Both the position numbers and the translations under genes were made by a program. A DNA stretch of 16,046 nt, taken from positions 1 to 16,046 of the forward strand of contig JAILDD010000040.1 in assembly GCA_024689605.1 (NCBI GenBank), read 5' to 3'. Position 1 is the first letter of the stretch; every line of letters starts with the position of its first letter. The DNA comes from Lachnospiraceae bacterium. Lineage in GTDB: Bacteria > Bacillota_A > Clostridia > Lachnospirales > Lachnospiraceae. This document shows positions 1-6,402 of the stretch, in pieces. Below the pieces are notes generated by a model. It saw only the letters and a list, made by a program, of their open reading frames with translations, made no database searches and was not told the origin of the DNA.

Positions 1-102
1 CTGACCGGCATTATTACTCTGAGGCGCCATGCCACCACCGTTGCAGCAGCTACATACCGCACCATCCTCAACCTTGTTTCCGCATTTCGGACAAAAACCC
101 AT
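1..102 (-). CDS. Zinc-ribbon protein, N-terminal fragment (runs off the window)
   Basis: Only the first 34 codons are inside the window; the gene continues past position 1. The visible protein begins MGFCPKCGNKVEDG, a zinc-ribbon start with a CxxC pair at residues 4 and 7. A second cysteine cluster (C17, C19, C20) follows, then a Gly/Gln/Asn-rich stretch typical of a linker. In Clostridia such short N-terminal ribbons usually precede membrane segments or low-complexity tails, but what follows here cannot be seen. The start is supported by a GAGGGGG ribosome site about four bases before the ATG. The gene lies 68 bases downstream of glyS on the same strand and seems to have its own promoter inside the glyS 3' end. 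Function is unknown; zinc binding is inferred from the cysteines. Confidence 0.75.
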   Translation of the reverse strand, partial: MGFCPKCGNKVEDGAVCSCCNGGGMAPQSNNAGQ

Positions 103-114
103 TTTTCCCCCTCT

Positions 115-129
115 GCTGCTCTAAGCAGC
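115..129 (-). other. Small hairpin in the leader of the zinc-ribbon gene
   Basis: GCTGC and GCAGC arms of 5 bases flank a 5-base loop immediately upstream of the ribosome site of the zinc-ribbon gene. It is short and has no U-tract. A role in translation control is possible but unsupported beyond position. Confidence 0.2.
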
Positions 130-130
130 C

Positions 131-149
131 TTGTAAAAAAATTTTACAA
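131..149. promoter_or_regulatory. Perfect AT-rich palindrome, candidate operator
   Basis: TTGTAAAA-AAA-TTTTACAA is a perfect inverted repeat with 8-base arms and a 3-base centre. It lies about 10-28 bases downstream of the predicted RNA start of the zinc-ribbon gene, where a repressor could block transcription. It resembles a Rex-type TTGT-N10-ACAA site, but the spacing here is N11, so I do not assign a regulator. An AT-only hairpin this weak is unlikely to be a terminator. Confidence 0.35.
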
Positions 150-164
150 CTGACAACTCTTTAT

Positions 165-193
165 AATATATCAGAACGTAAACTTGTCAGCAA
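165..193 (-). promoter_or_regulatory. Candidate promoter for the zinc-ribbon gene, inside the glyS 3' end
   Basis: On the minus strand a -35-like TTGCTG (188-193) is followed by a 17-base spacer and a -10 TATATT (165-170). The -10 is preceded by TGA, giving an extended -10 (TGnTATATT). The spacer covers the last codons of glyS. The predicted RNA start near 158 gives a leader of about 55 bases that contains a 19-base palindrome and a small hairpin. Inferred from motifs only. Confidence 0.45.
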
Positions 194-1571
194 AATATGC
201 ATCCAGCTCAGCTATTGCGATACGCTCCTGCTGCATGGTATCACGGTCGCGGACTGTTACGCATCCGTCAGTTTCCGAATCAAAATCGTATGTTACACAG
301 AAAGGCGTACCGATCTCATCCTGACGACGATAACGCTTTCCGATAGCTCCCCTGTCATCAAATTCACAGTTATATTTCTTTGAGAGCTGGGCGAATATCT
401 TCTCCGCTCCCTCATCAAGCTTCTTTGAAAGAGGAAGCACACCGATCTTAACAGGTGCAAGTGCCGGATGGAAATGAAGCACTGTTCTCATGTCAGGCTT
501 CTCCTCCGTACCGATATTCTCCTCATCATAAGCTGCACACAGGAAAGCAAGCACTACTCTGTCAGCACCCAGTGAAGGCTCGATAACGTAAGGCACATAT
601 TTTTCATTAGACTCATCATCAAAGTATGAAAGATCCTGCTTGGATACATTCATATGCTGTGTCAGGTCATAATCCGTCCTGTCAGCTATACCCCAGAGCT
701 CACCCCAGCCGATAGTCGGGAACAGGAACTCGATATCCGTTGTACCCTTTGAATAGAATGCAAGCTCTGCAGGATCATGGTCACGCAGACGCAGTTCTTC
801 TTCCTTTATCCCAAGAGAGATCAGCCAGTCACGGCAGAAACCTCTCCAGTACTGAAACCACTCAAGGTCAGTTCCGGGCTTGCAGAAGAATTCCAGCTCC
901 ATCTGCTCGAATTCCCTTGTTCTGAAGGTAAAGTTACCGGGTGTTATTTCATTTCTAAAAGACTTACCTACCTGGCCTATGCCGAAAGGGATCTTCTTTC
1001 TCGTAGATCTTTGTACGTTCTTAAAGTTAACAAATATACCCTGTGCAGTTTCAGGCCTCAAATAAACCACATCCTTGGCATCTTCAGTAACGCCCTGGAA
1101 GGTCTTGAACATAAGGTTAAACTGTCTGATATCGGTAAAGTTATGCTTGCCGCAGGAAGGACAGGGAATGGAATTTTCTTTGATATAATCCATCATCTGC
1201 TCTGTAGTCCATCCATCAACCGAAGACTCAAGTGTAAGTCCTTTCTCAGCCGCAAAATCCTCAATAACCTTATCCGCGCGGAAACGCTCATGGCACTCAC
1301 GGCAGTCCATAAGCGGATCTGAAAAAGATCCAAGATGGCCGGAAGCTATCCATGTCTGAGGGTTCATAAGAATGGCGCAGTCAACACCTACATTGTACGG
1401 AGACTCCTGTACGAATTTCTGCCACCACGCCTTCTTTACGTTGTTCTTGAGCTCTACACCCAGGCTGCCGTAGTCCCAAGTATTTGCCAGTCCACCGTAT
1501 ATCTCTGATCCGGGAAAGATAAAGCCCCTTCCCTTTGCGAGATTCTTTATCTTCTCAAGTGTCTTTTCCAT
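171..1571 (-). CDS. glyS: Glycyl-tRNA synthetase, class II homodimeric type
   Basis: Charges tRNA-Gly with glycine using ATP in the cytosol. The 466-residue length fits the single-chain (alpha2) bacterial/eukaryotic-type enzyme rather than the two-gene glyQ/glyS type. The N-terminal region carries the typical WDYGSLG segment (residues 32-38). Class II motif 2 is seen at FRNEITPG (205-212) with [12 protein letters not shown] (216-227), and motif 3 at EPSLGADR (331-338). LRPETAQG (171-178) is a further active-site segment. An insertion with C90/C93 and C137/C140 looks like a zinc-binding knuckle. The C-terminal anticodon-binding domain spans about 370-460. A strong AGGAGG lies nine bases before the ATG. 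The gap to the upstream lipoprotein gene is 73 bases, with no room for a T-box leader. Confidence 0.97.
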   Translation of the reverse strand: MEKTLEKIKNLAKGRGFIFPGSEIYGGLANTWDYGSLGVELKNNVKKAWWQKFVQESPYNVGVDCAILMNPQTWIASGHLGSFSDPLMDCRECHERFRADKVIEDFAAEKGLTLESSVDGWTTEQMMDYIKENSIPCPSCGKHNFTDIRQFNLMFKTFQGVTEDAKDVVYLRPETAQGIFVNFKNVQRSTRKKIPFGIGQVGKSFRNEITPGNFTFRTREFEQMELEFFCKPGTDLEWFQYWRGFCRDWLISLGIKEEELRLRDHDPAELAFYSKGTTDIEFLFPTIGWGELWGIADRTDYDLTQHMNVSKQDLSYFDDESNEKYVPYVIEPSLGADRVVLAFLCAAYDEENIGTEEKPDMRTVLHFHPALAPVKIGVLPLSKKLDEGAEKIFAQLSKKYNCEFDDRGAIGKRYRRQDEIGTPFCVTYDFDSETDGCVTVRDRDTMQQERIAIAELDAYFADKFTF

Positions 1572-1644
1572 TTTGTTTATCCTCCTGATGTTATATTTTC
1601 AATTCAATACTTAATTTTTGATTTCCAGCTTTAATCCTAATGCA

Positions 1645-2256
1645 TCAATATACCACAAAGTAAATTCCGTCTCCGACTGCGCTGACAGTCTTGGCATCCC
1701 CTTTAAGCATTCCCTGGGAATAATACTTTATCTTTGCGGGAGTCTTAACGATTGCATCACCGTCCAGCACAACAATTTTTTTATCGCCCATTCCCATCAG
1801 GTCATTCTTGCCTATGGTATTTTCCGATGCAGATGCCTTGCTGAGCAAACGGTTGAAATCAAATCCTGCCGAATAAGCCTCGCTCACGGTACCGACAAAA
1901 ATATCATCATCCATATAGTCATTGTATGCGCTGACTGTAGCAAACGAAAAATCAATATGCATCAGCCCGTCCGTAAGCTCGTAGCTGTCCATCACTATAG
2001 AGCCTTCACCGTTCTTTGAATTATAATCAGCCAACTCATCATTTACCATCTGTATAAGCTCATCCTGACTGTAATAACTCTCAGCAAAACTCTCAACCAG
2101 CTTAGCCTTTACCGAACCGTCTTTTTCCACAGTGATGACTGTTTTATCTTCCAGCTCCTGATTGCCGTTCGTACATCCGGCAAGGAAAAGAAATGAAACA
2201 GCAACAAGACACAATCCACAGCACTGTCTTAATTTATTATAATTAACCGTTTTCAA
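1645..2256 (-). CDS. Predicted lipoprotein of unknown function (TTG start)
   Basis: A secreted lipoprotein anchored outside the membrane. From the chosen TTG start the protein is 203 residues. It has a short basic n-region (KTVNYNKLR), a hydrophobic core (CLVAVSFLFLAG) and a lipobox LAGC with the lipidated Cys at residue 28. The mature part is acidic, rich in Asp, Glu, Ser and Tyr, and has no further membrane segment. I do not recognise a family. The reading frame opens at an ATG 16 codons earlier, but that start has no ribosome site and would put an unsuitable hydrophobic stretch before the signal peptide. The TTG sits five bases after a GGAGG. A good promoter lies upstream, divergent from the exonuclease gene. 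It may be transcribed together with glyS, 73 bases downstream. Confidence 0.8.
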   Translation of the reverse strand: MKTVNYNKLRQCCGLCLVAVSFLFLAGCTNGNQELEDKTVITVEKDGSVKAKLVESFAESYYSQDELIQMVNDELADYNSKNGEGSIVMDSYELTDGLMHIDFSFATVSAYNDYMDDDIFVGTVSEAYSAGFDFNRLLSKASASENTIGKNDLMGMGDKKIVVLDGDAIVKTPAKIKYYSQGMLKGDAKTVSAVGDGIYFVVY

Positions 2257-2261
2257 AGTTG

Positions 2262-2266
2262 CCTCC
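2262..2266 (-). promoter_or_regulatory. Ribosome site that fixes the TTG start of the lipoprotein
   Basis: GGAGG lies five bases before a TTG codon (2254-2256). No ATG or GTG lies at a suitable distance in the frame, and the resulting signal peptide is well formed, so TTG is the likely initiation codon. Confidence 0.75.
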
Positions 2267-2304
2267 AAAAATGCGACTGAAACCTTATACAATACGCACA
2301 CCAT

Positions 2305-2333
2305 AATATAACATACCCGCTGCTTTTTTTCAA
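2305..2333 (-). promoter_or_regulatory. Promoter of the lipoprotein gene
   Basis: TTGAAA (2328-2333), a 17-base spacer and TATATT (2305-2310) with an upstream TG form a near-consensus vegetative promoter with extended -10. The expected RNA start near 2298 gives a leader of about 42 bases that ends in the GGAGG. Confidence 0.65.
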
Positions 2334-2392
2334 TGTAACTATATACATTTTGGTACTATTTCCGCCGGTCTTTTTGTGCAATTTTTCCCTTC

Positions 2393-2421
2393 TTTTCAGT
2401 AATAATCATTTATGTTATCAT
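2393..2421 (+). promoter_or_regulatory. Promoter of the exonuclease gene, apparently giving a leaderless mRNA
   Basis: TTTTCA (2393-2398), a 17-base spacer and TATCAT (2416-2421) with TGT directly before it (extended -10). Seven bases downstream of the -10 falls on 2428-2429, and the ATG of the exonuclease begins at 2429. No Shine-Dalgarno sequence is visible before the ATG. Confidence 0.45.
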
Positions 2422-2428
2422 TTTTCAC

Positions 2429-3355
2429 ATGAATTATATTGTTTTTGACCTGGAATGGAATCAGCCGGAAGGCCTGGACAGCAAGTCCCGCCCCCTTCCC
2501 TTCGAGATAATAGAGATCGGCGCGGTCAAACTGAATGACCGTTTTGAGCTGGTCTCTAAATTCAGCCGTGTCATAAAGCCCCAGGTATACAGCCGCCTTA
2601 ACAGGCATATTGTTAAAATGCTCAGCTTAAAGCCCGGTGAGCTGGAAAGCGGCGGCAGCTTTGAAGAGGTATGCAGTAAATTTCTCGAATGGTGCGGTGA
2701 AGACTGCATTTTCTGCACATGGGGAAATCAGGACCTTACGGAGCTCCAGCGGAACATGACCTACTACTCCATGGCACCGCTTTCCCATAAGCCCTTCCGT
2801 TATATCGACGCACAGAAACTGTACAGCATAATGATAGATGATATGCAGCAGTACTCCCTTGAAGCTGCAGTTGACAGGATGAAGATAATAAAGGATGTCC
2901 AGTTCCACAGGGCATACAGCGACGCCTATTACACCTCCAAGATACTTAAGCTCATTCCGTCTGACATCATTGAAGGCAATCCTGCATATGATGTATATCA
3001 CCTGCCTGCCTCAAGGGATGAAGAAATCCACGTGAGTACATCTACAGGACATACCGTTTACTCACACACTTTTGAATCAAGGGAAGAAATACTGCAGGAT
3101 AAAGCCATATCAACCCTCTGGTGTCCTGTCTGCAAGGGACGGGCCCTGAAAAGAAAAATAAACTGGTTCAACCATTCCGGCAAAAACTACCACGCAGCCG
3201 GAAAATGCAATGAACACGGCTATGTCACCGGCCTCATGAGGATCCGCCCCGGCGAACTCGGCGGCTTCTATGCTGAAAAGATAACAGCTCTCGCATCAGA
3301 GCAGGATTATCTTAAAATGTCTGAACAGTCAAAGAAAGTCCCCGCTAAAAAATGA
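2429..3355 (+). CDS. DnaQ-like 3'-5' exonuclease (DEDDh) with C-terminal Cys/His cluster
   Basis: A 308-residue protein. Residues 1-175 form a DnaQ/RNase T-type exonuclease domain that removes 3' nucleotides from DNA or RNA with two metal ions. Exo I is FDLEW (D7, E9), Exo II is centred on D102 in WGNQDLTEL, and Exo III is HRAYSD (H160, D165), so all DEDDh residues are present. It resembles KapD-like exonucleases of Firmicutes; the substrate is not known. The C-terminal third adds C232-x2-C235 and C260-x2-H263, a plausible zinc-binding unit that could contact nucleic acid. The start is fixed because the Exo I strand begins at residue 3, yet no ribosome site precedes the ATG. The gene stands alone on the plus strand, between a divergent lipoprotein and a convergent SPFH gene, and ends at a strong terminator. 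Confidence 0.88.
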   Translation: MNYIVFDLEWNQPEGLDSKSRPLPFEIIEIGAVKLNDRFELVSKFSRVIKPQVYSRLNRHIVKMLSLKPGELESGGSFEEVCSKFLEWCGEDCIFCTWGNQDLTELQRNMTYYSMAPLSHKPFRYIDAQKLYSIMIDDMQQYSLEAAVDRMKIIKDVQFHRAYSDAYYTSKILKLIPSDIIEGNPAYDVYHLPASRDEEIHVSTSTGHTVYSHTFESREEILQDKAISTLWCPVCKGRALKRKINWFNHSGKNYHAAGKCNEHGYVTGLMRIRPGELGGFYAEKITALASEQDYLKMSEQSKKVPAKK

Positions 3356-3400
3356 CGCAAACCTCATAACCAAACGCTTAGCAGATCCATAACAGATAAC

Positions 3401-3452
3401 AAACAAGGCACCGCTTCGATGATACACATCTAAAACGGTGCCTTGTTTTTTT
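3401..3452 (+). terminator. Intrinsic terminator of the exonuclease gene
   Basis: A perfect 13-base-pair stem (3401-3413 with 3436-3448; AAACAAGGCACCG and its complement) is followed by a T-run to 3452. The loop of 22 bases is long. It lies 45 bases after the exonuclease stop. On the other strand the stem is followed by TT-rich sequence, so it may also stop the convergent SPFH transcript. Confidence 0.85.
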
Positions 3453-3492
3453 ACTTCTTACCGGCTACTGAATGCAGCCTTCTCCCCTAATA

Positions 3493-4875
3493 TCAAACCT
3501 TGTCGTTATCGTCGAATATATCGCCGCACTCAGGGCAGAACTTAGGAGGATTATGAGGATCAGCGGGCTCCCAGCCACACTTGTCACATCTGTAAAGAGG
3601 TGCACCCTCAGGCTTCTTGGCTCCGCACTCCTGGCAGAACTTACCCTTGTTTACTGCACCGCATGAACATGTCCAGCCTGCTGCATCTGCGGGCTTAGCC
3701 TCTCCGCACTCTGCACAGAACTTACCTGTGTTGCCGTCCTTGCCGCACTTACCACACTTCCAGCCTGCTGCCGCAACCACTCCTGCTGCCTGCATCTGAG
3801 GTGCAGCCTGAGGAGCGGGTCCTGCCTGCTGCTGCTGAGCCTGTGCTGCAAGATTTGAGATTGTATTAGCTCCTGCTGCATTCTGAGCAAAGCCCATGCC
3901 CATGAAGCCTGTCATTGCACCGGCAGAGTTGCCTGCTGCAGTCTTCATAGCATCTGCTGTAGCTGCTGTCATGGTACCGGCCATCATAGCAGCGCTGTTA
4001 CCCATAGCGCTTGCTCTCTGCAGATCCTGGATCATCTTCATGTCTTCAGGTGTAAGTGTAGGAACAGACATTGCGATCTTCTCAATGCTGATACCTCTGT
4101 CCTGAGCCCAGGATTCAGCCAGCGCACTGTTCATGGCATTCTTAAGTTCTTCTGTATGCTTGGGAAGCTGGTTGGGACGGATCTCAAGGTCAGCTATCTC
4201 AGCAAGGCCTGTTCCAAGTGCATCGATGAACTCAGCCTTAAGCTGTGCATCGATCTTGTCCCTGGTATAATAACCGTCAGCTATATTACCTGCAACATTC
4301 TTATAGAACACAAGAGGATCTGTAAGTCTGTAGGAATATGTACCGTTACATCTTAAGTTTACTTCCATGTCAAGTCCGATATTCTTGTCAACTGCACGGA
4401 ACATAACGGGATTCGGTGTACCGAATTTATTGTCCATTATCTCCAGTAAGTTGAAATAATAAACCTTCTGTACGCGGGCTGTATCTCCGCCGAAAGTGAT
4501 ACGCTCACCCCACTTCTTGAACGAGTCAAGTATGCCCTTGCCAAGTCCGCCGTAGAATATGCTGGGCTCGGTTGATGTATCATAAGTAAACTCACCCGGC
4601 TCTGCGCATACCTCAACGATCTTGCCGTTATCAACGATGATCATGCACTGGCCGTCAGCCACCGCAATCCTCGATCCGTTGGATATGATGTTGTCACTCC
4701 CCTTGGTATTTGCCGAATTCTTGGTAGTCTTCTTCTGACCGACAGTCATAAGAACGTTCTTATCCATTGCATCACAGTAGAAATACTCTTTCCACTGATC
4801 GGCAAGAACACTTCCGCCTGCACCGACTACAGCGCCGGCAATACCTGATGTCTTAATTGCCTGAATTAATCCCAT
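3493..4875 (-). CDS. SPFH/band-7-like protein with three C-terminal zinc ribbons
   Basis: A 460-residue protein of the SPFH (stomatin/prohibitin-like) type found in many Firmicutes, sometimes annotated as virion core protein-like or YdjI-like. Residues about 25-285 form the SPFH region. It is followed by an Ala/Met/Gly/Gln-rich linker (about 288-370, including QQQQ at 347-350). The C-terminus holds three zinc ribbons: C374/C377/C387/C390, C403/C405/C414/C417 and C430/C433/C447/C450. A short Gly/Ala-rich N-terminal segment (10-24) might touch membrane but is not a convincing helix. SPFH proteins oligomerise at membranes; the role of this subfamily is not established, though related genes are linked to envelope stress. 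GGGAG lies seven bases before the ATG. A palindrome overlaps the predicted RNA start. The gene is convergent with the exonuclease. Confidence 0.85.
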   Translation of the reverse strand: MGLIQAIKTSGIAGAVVGAGGSVLADQWKEYFYCDAMDKNVLMTVGQKKTTKNSANTKGSDNIISNGSRIAVADGQCMIIVDNGKIVEVCAEPGEFTYDTSTEPSIFYGGLGKGILDSFKKWGERITFGGDTARVQKVYYFNLLEIMDNKFGTPNPVMFRAVDKNIGLDMEVNLRCNGTYSYRLTDPLVFYKNVAGNIADGYYTRDKIDAQLKAEFIDALGTGLAEIADLEIRPNQLPKHTEELKNAMNSALAESWAQDRGISIEKIAMSVPTLTPEDMKMIQDLQRASAMGNSAAMMAGTMTAATADAMKTAAGNSAGAMTGFMGMGFAQNAAGANTISNLAAQAQQQQAGPAPQAAPQMQAAGVVAAAGWKCGKCGKDGNTGKFCAECGEAKPADAAGWTCSCGAVNKGKFCQECGAKKPEGAPLYRCDKCGWEPADPHNPPKFCPECGDIFDDNDKV

Positions 4876-4921
4876 ACTACTTCTCCCTTCTTAAATATAG
4901 CAATTCTTTATGAATCACACA

Positions 4922-4941
4922 CGGTACAGAATTCTGCACCG
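4922..4941. promoter_or_regulatory. 20-base imperfect palindrome, candidate operator of the SPFH gene
   Basis: CGGTACAGAATTCTGCACCG has 10-base arms with a single mismatched pair and no central gap. This fits a dimeric DNA-binding protein better than an RNA hairpin. It starts right at the predicted RNA start of the SPFH gene. No regulator is identified. Confidence 0.4.
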
Positions 4942-4946
4942 GATTC

Positions 4947-4975
4947 ATTTTACCATAAAACTGTCCGTTTTTATA
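4947..4975 (-). promoter_or_regulatory. Candidate promoter of the SPFH gene
   Basis: TAAAAT (4947-4952) preceded by TGG forms an extended -10. The -35 region 17 bases further upstream is poor (TATAAA). An 18-base perfect AT palindrome (4971-4988) overlaps the -35 region. The call rests mainly on the extended -10 and on its position. Confidence 0.35.
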
Positions 4976-5000
4976 TATTAATATATAAACACACAGTCCA

Positions 5001-5021
5001 TTCCCACCATTTCGGTGAGAA
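5001..5021 (-). terminator. Weak hairpin downstream of ugd, possible terminator
   Basis: An 8-base-pair stem with one G-U pair (5001-5008 with 5014-5021) and a 5-base loop lies just after the ugd stop. No clean U-tract follows on the minus strand, only a mixed T-rich stretch, so termination here would be weak or factor-dependent. Confidence 0.25.
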
Positions 5022-5027
5022 TATGAT

Positions 5028-6365
5028 TTACGCCTTAGACGACCTTACTCCTATCTGGTAATAGTCAAATCCGTTCTTATTTGCCGTATATGTGCCATAG
5101 ATATTTCTTCCGTCAAATATCACAGGATTCTTAAGCAGCTCCTTCATCCTCTCGAAATCCGGGCTCCTGAATTCCTTCCACTCCGTGATAAGAATAAGCG
5201 CATCCGCATCCTTAAGGGCATCATATTTATTATCCACATAAGCAACATGGCTGTTGTCCTTAAGATAGCACTTCTTTGCCTCTTCCACAGCCTTGGGATC
5301 ATATGCGGTTATCTCTGCTCCCGCTTCCGTCAGATCATTGATGATCGTTATGGATGAAGCCTCACGCATATCGTCCGTATCAGGCTTGAAGGAAAGTCCC
5401 CATACAGCAAAACGCTTTCCGCTCAAGTCATTTCCGAAGCACTCCTTCACCTTATCAGATATCACATGCTTCTGTGCCTTATTCACATCCTCAACTGCAG
5501 TAAGAAGCTTTGCATCATAGCCATACTCAGCCGCAGTGCTTATAAGGGCCTTTACATCCTTGGGGAAGCAGCTTCCGCCATATCCGCAGCCCGGATAGAT
5601 AAAGCTGTATCCTATACGCTTATCGGAGCCTATGCCCTTCCTTACCTTGTTGACATCCGCACCTACCTGTTCACATATCCTGGATATCTCATTCATAAAG
5701 GATATCTTTGTGGCAAGCATAGAATTTGCGGTATATTTCGTCATCTCGGCACTGGCTACATCCATAAGTATGAAAGTATCGGTGTTTAGCACATAATGCC
5801 TGTACAGCTCACGCATCACCTCTGCCGCATCATCATTGTCAGCACCTATAACGATCCTGTCGGGACGCATGCAGTCAGATACCGCCGTACCTTCCTTCAG
5901 AAACTCCGGATTGGATATCACATCAAAGGTAAGGTCAGAGCCCCTGTCATTGAGTGCCTTCTGTATGGTATCACGCACCTTTAACGCGGTTCCCACCGGG
6001 ACAGTTGACTTATCAACTACATACATATGACGCTTCATGGTCTGGCCTATGCTCTTTGCCACTTCCAGCACATAATGAAGGTCCGCAGAACCGTCCTCCC
6101 CCATAGGTGTCCCCACTGCTATAAAGCATATATTTGCTTTTTCCAGTGCTTCTTCTATCTTTGTGGTAAATCTAAGAGAACCGGCCTTATAGTTCTTAAG
6201 CACCAGGTCAGACAGTCCCGGCTCATAAATAGGGATTATTCCCTGCTTAAGCCTCTCTATCTTGTTCTCATCCACATCCACGCACCAGACATCATTTCCC
6301 ATGTCTGAAAAACACGTTCCTGTGACCAGTCCTACATATCCGGTCCCGATAACAGCAATCCTCAT
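5028..6365 (-). CDS. ugd: UDP-glucose 6-dehydrogenase
   Basis: Oxidises UDP-glucose twice with NAD+ to UDP-glucuronate, a precursor of capsule, teichuronic acid or other surface glycans. The 445-residue length is normal. The N-terminal Rossmann domain has GTGYVG (7-12). The catalytic cysteine is C266 in GGSCFPKD, with K220 (in MLATKISFMNE) and D270 as the expected catalytic partners. NPEFLKEGTA (152-161) is a family signature. The C-terminal UDP-binding domain includes WGLSFKPDTDDMREASS. AGGAGG lies six bases before the ATG. It starts 37 bases after the triple-VWA gene and may share its transcript, although the AT-rich gap contains TATAAT-like sequences that could give a weak promoter of its own. 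No glycosyltransferase is nearby, so the glycan served cannot be named. Confidence 0.96.
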   Translation of the reverse strand: MRIAVIGTGYVGLVTGTCFSDMGNDVWCVDVDENKIERLKQGIIPIYEPGLSDLVLKNYKAGSLRFTTKIEEALEKANICFIAVGTPMGEDGSADLHYVLEVAKSIGQTMKRHMYVVDKSTVPVGTALKVRDTIQKALNDRGSDLTFDVISNPEFLKEGTAVSDCMRPDRIVIGADNDDAAEVMRELYRHYVLNTDTFILMDVASAEMTKYTANSMLATKISFMNEISRICEQVGADVNKVRKGIGSDKRIGYSFIYPGCGYGGSCFPKDVKALISTAAEYGYDAKLLTAVEDVNKAQKHVISDKVKECFGNDLSGKRFAVWGLSFKPDTDDMREASSITIINDLTEAGAEITAYDPKAVEEAKKCYLKDNSHVAYVDNKYDALKDADALILITEWKEFRSPDFERMKELLKNPVIFDGRNIYGTYTANKNGFDYYQIGVRSSKA

Positions 6366-6402
6366 TGCAAGCCTCCTAAAATTATATTATTAATTATAAT
6401 CA

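Noticed and set aside
777..1322. A 181-residue open frame on the plus strand inside glyS.
   Set aside because: It lies wholly opposite a well-recognised gene, has no ribosome site or family features, and is a shadow of glyS codon bias.
3880..4020. Repetitive GCTGCT-rich stretch in the SPFH gene as a DNA repeat or array.
   Set aside because: It is coding sequence for the Ala/Met/Gln-rich linker; there are no regular repeat units.
4971..4988. An 18-base perfect palindrome TTATATATTAATATATAA upstream of the SPFH gene.
   Set aside because: It is made only of A and T, so symmetry by chance is likely; noted in the promoter entry but not claimed as an operator.
6366..6402. Two TATAAT-like sequences in the gap before ugd as a dedicated promoter.
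   Set aside because: No -35 or TG extension stands at the right distance; AT-rich gaps give such matches by chance.
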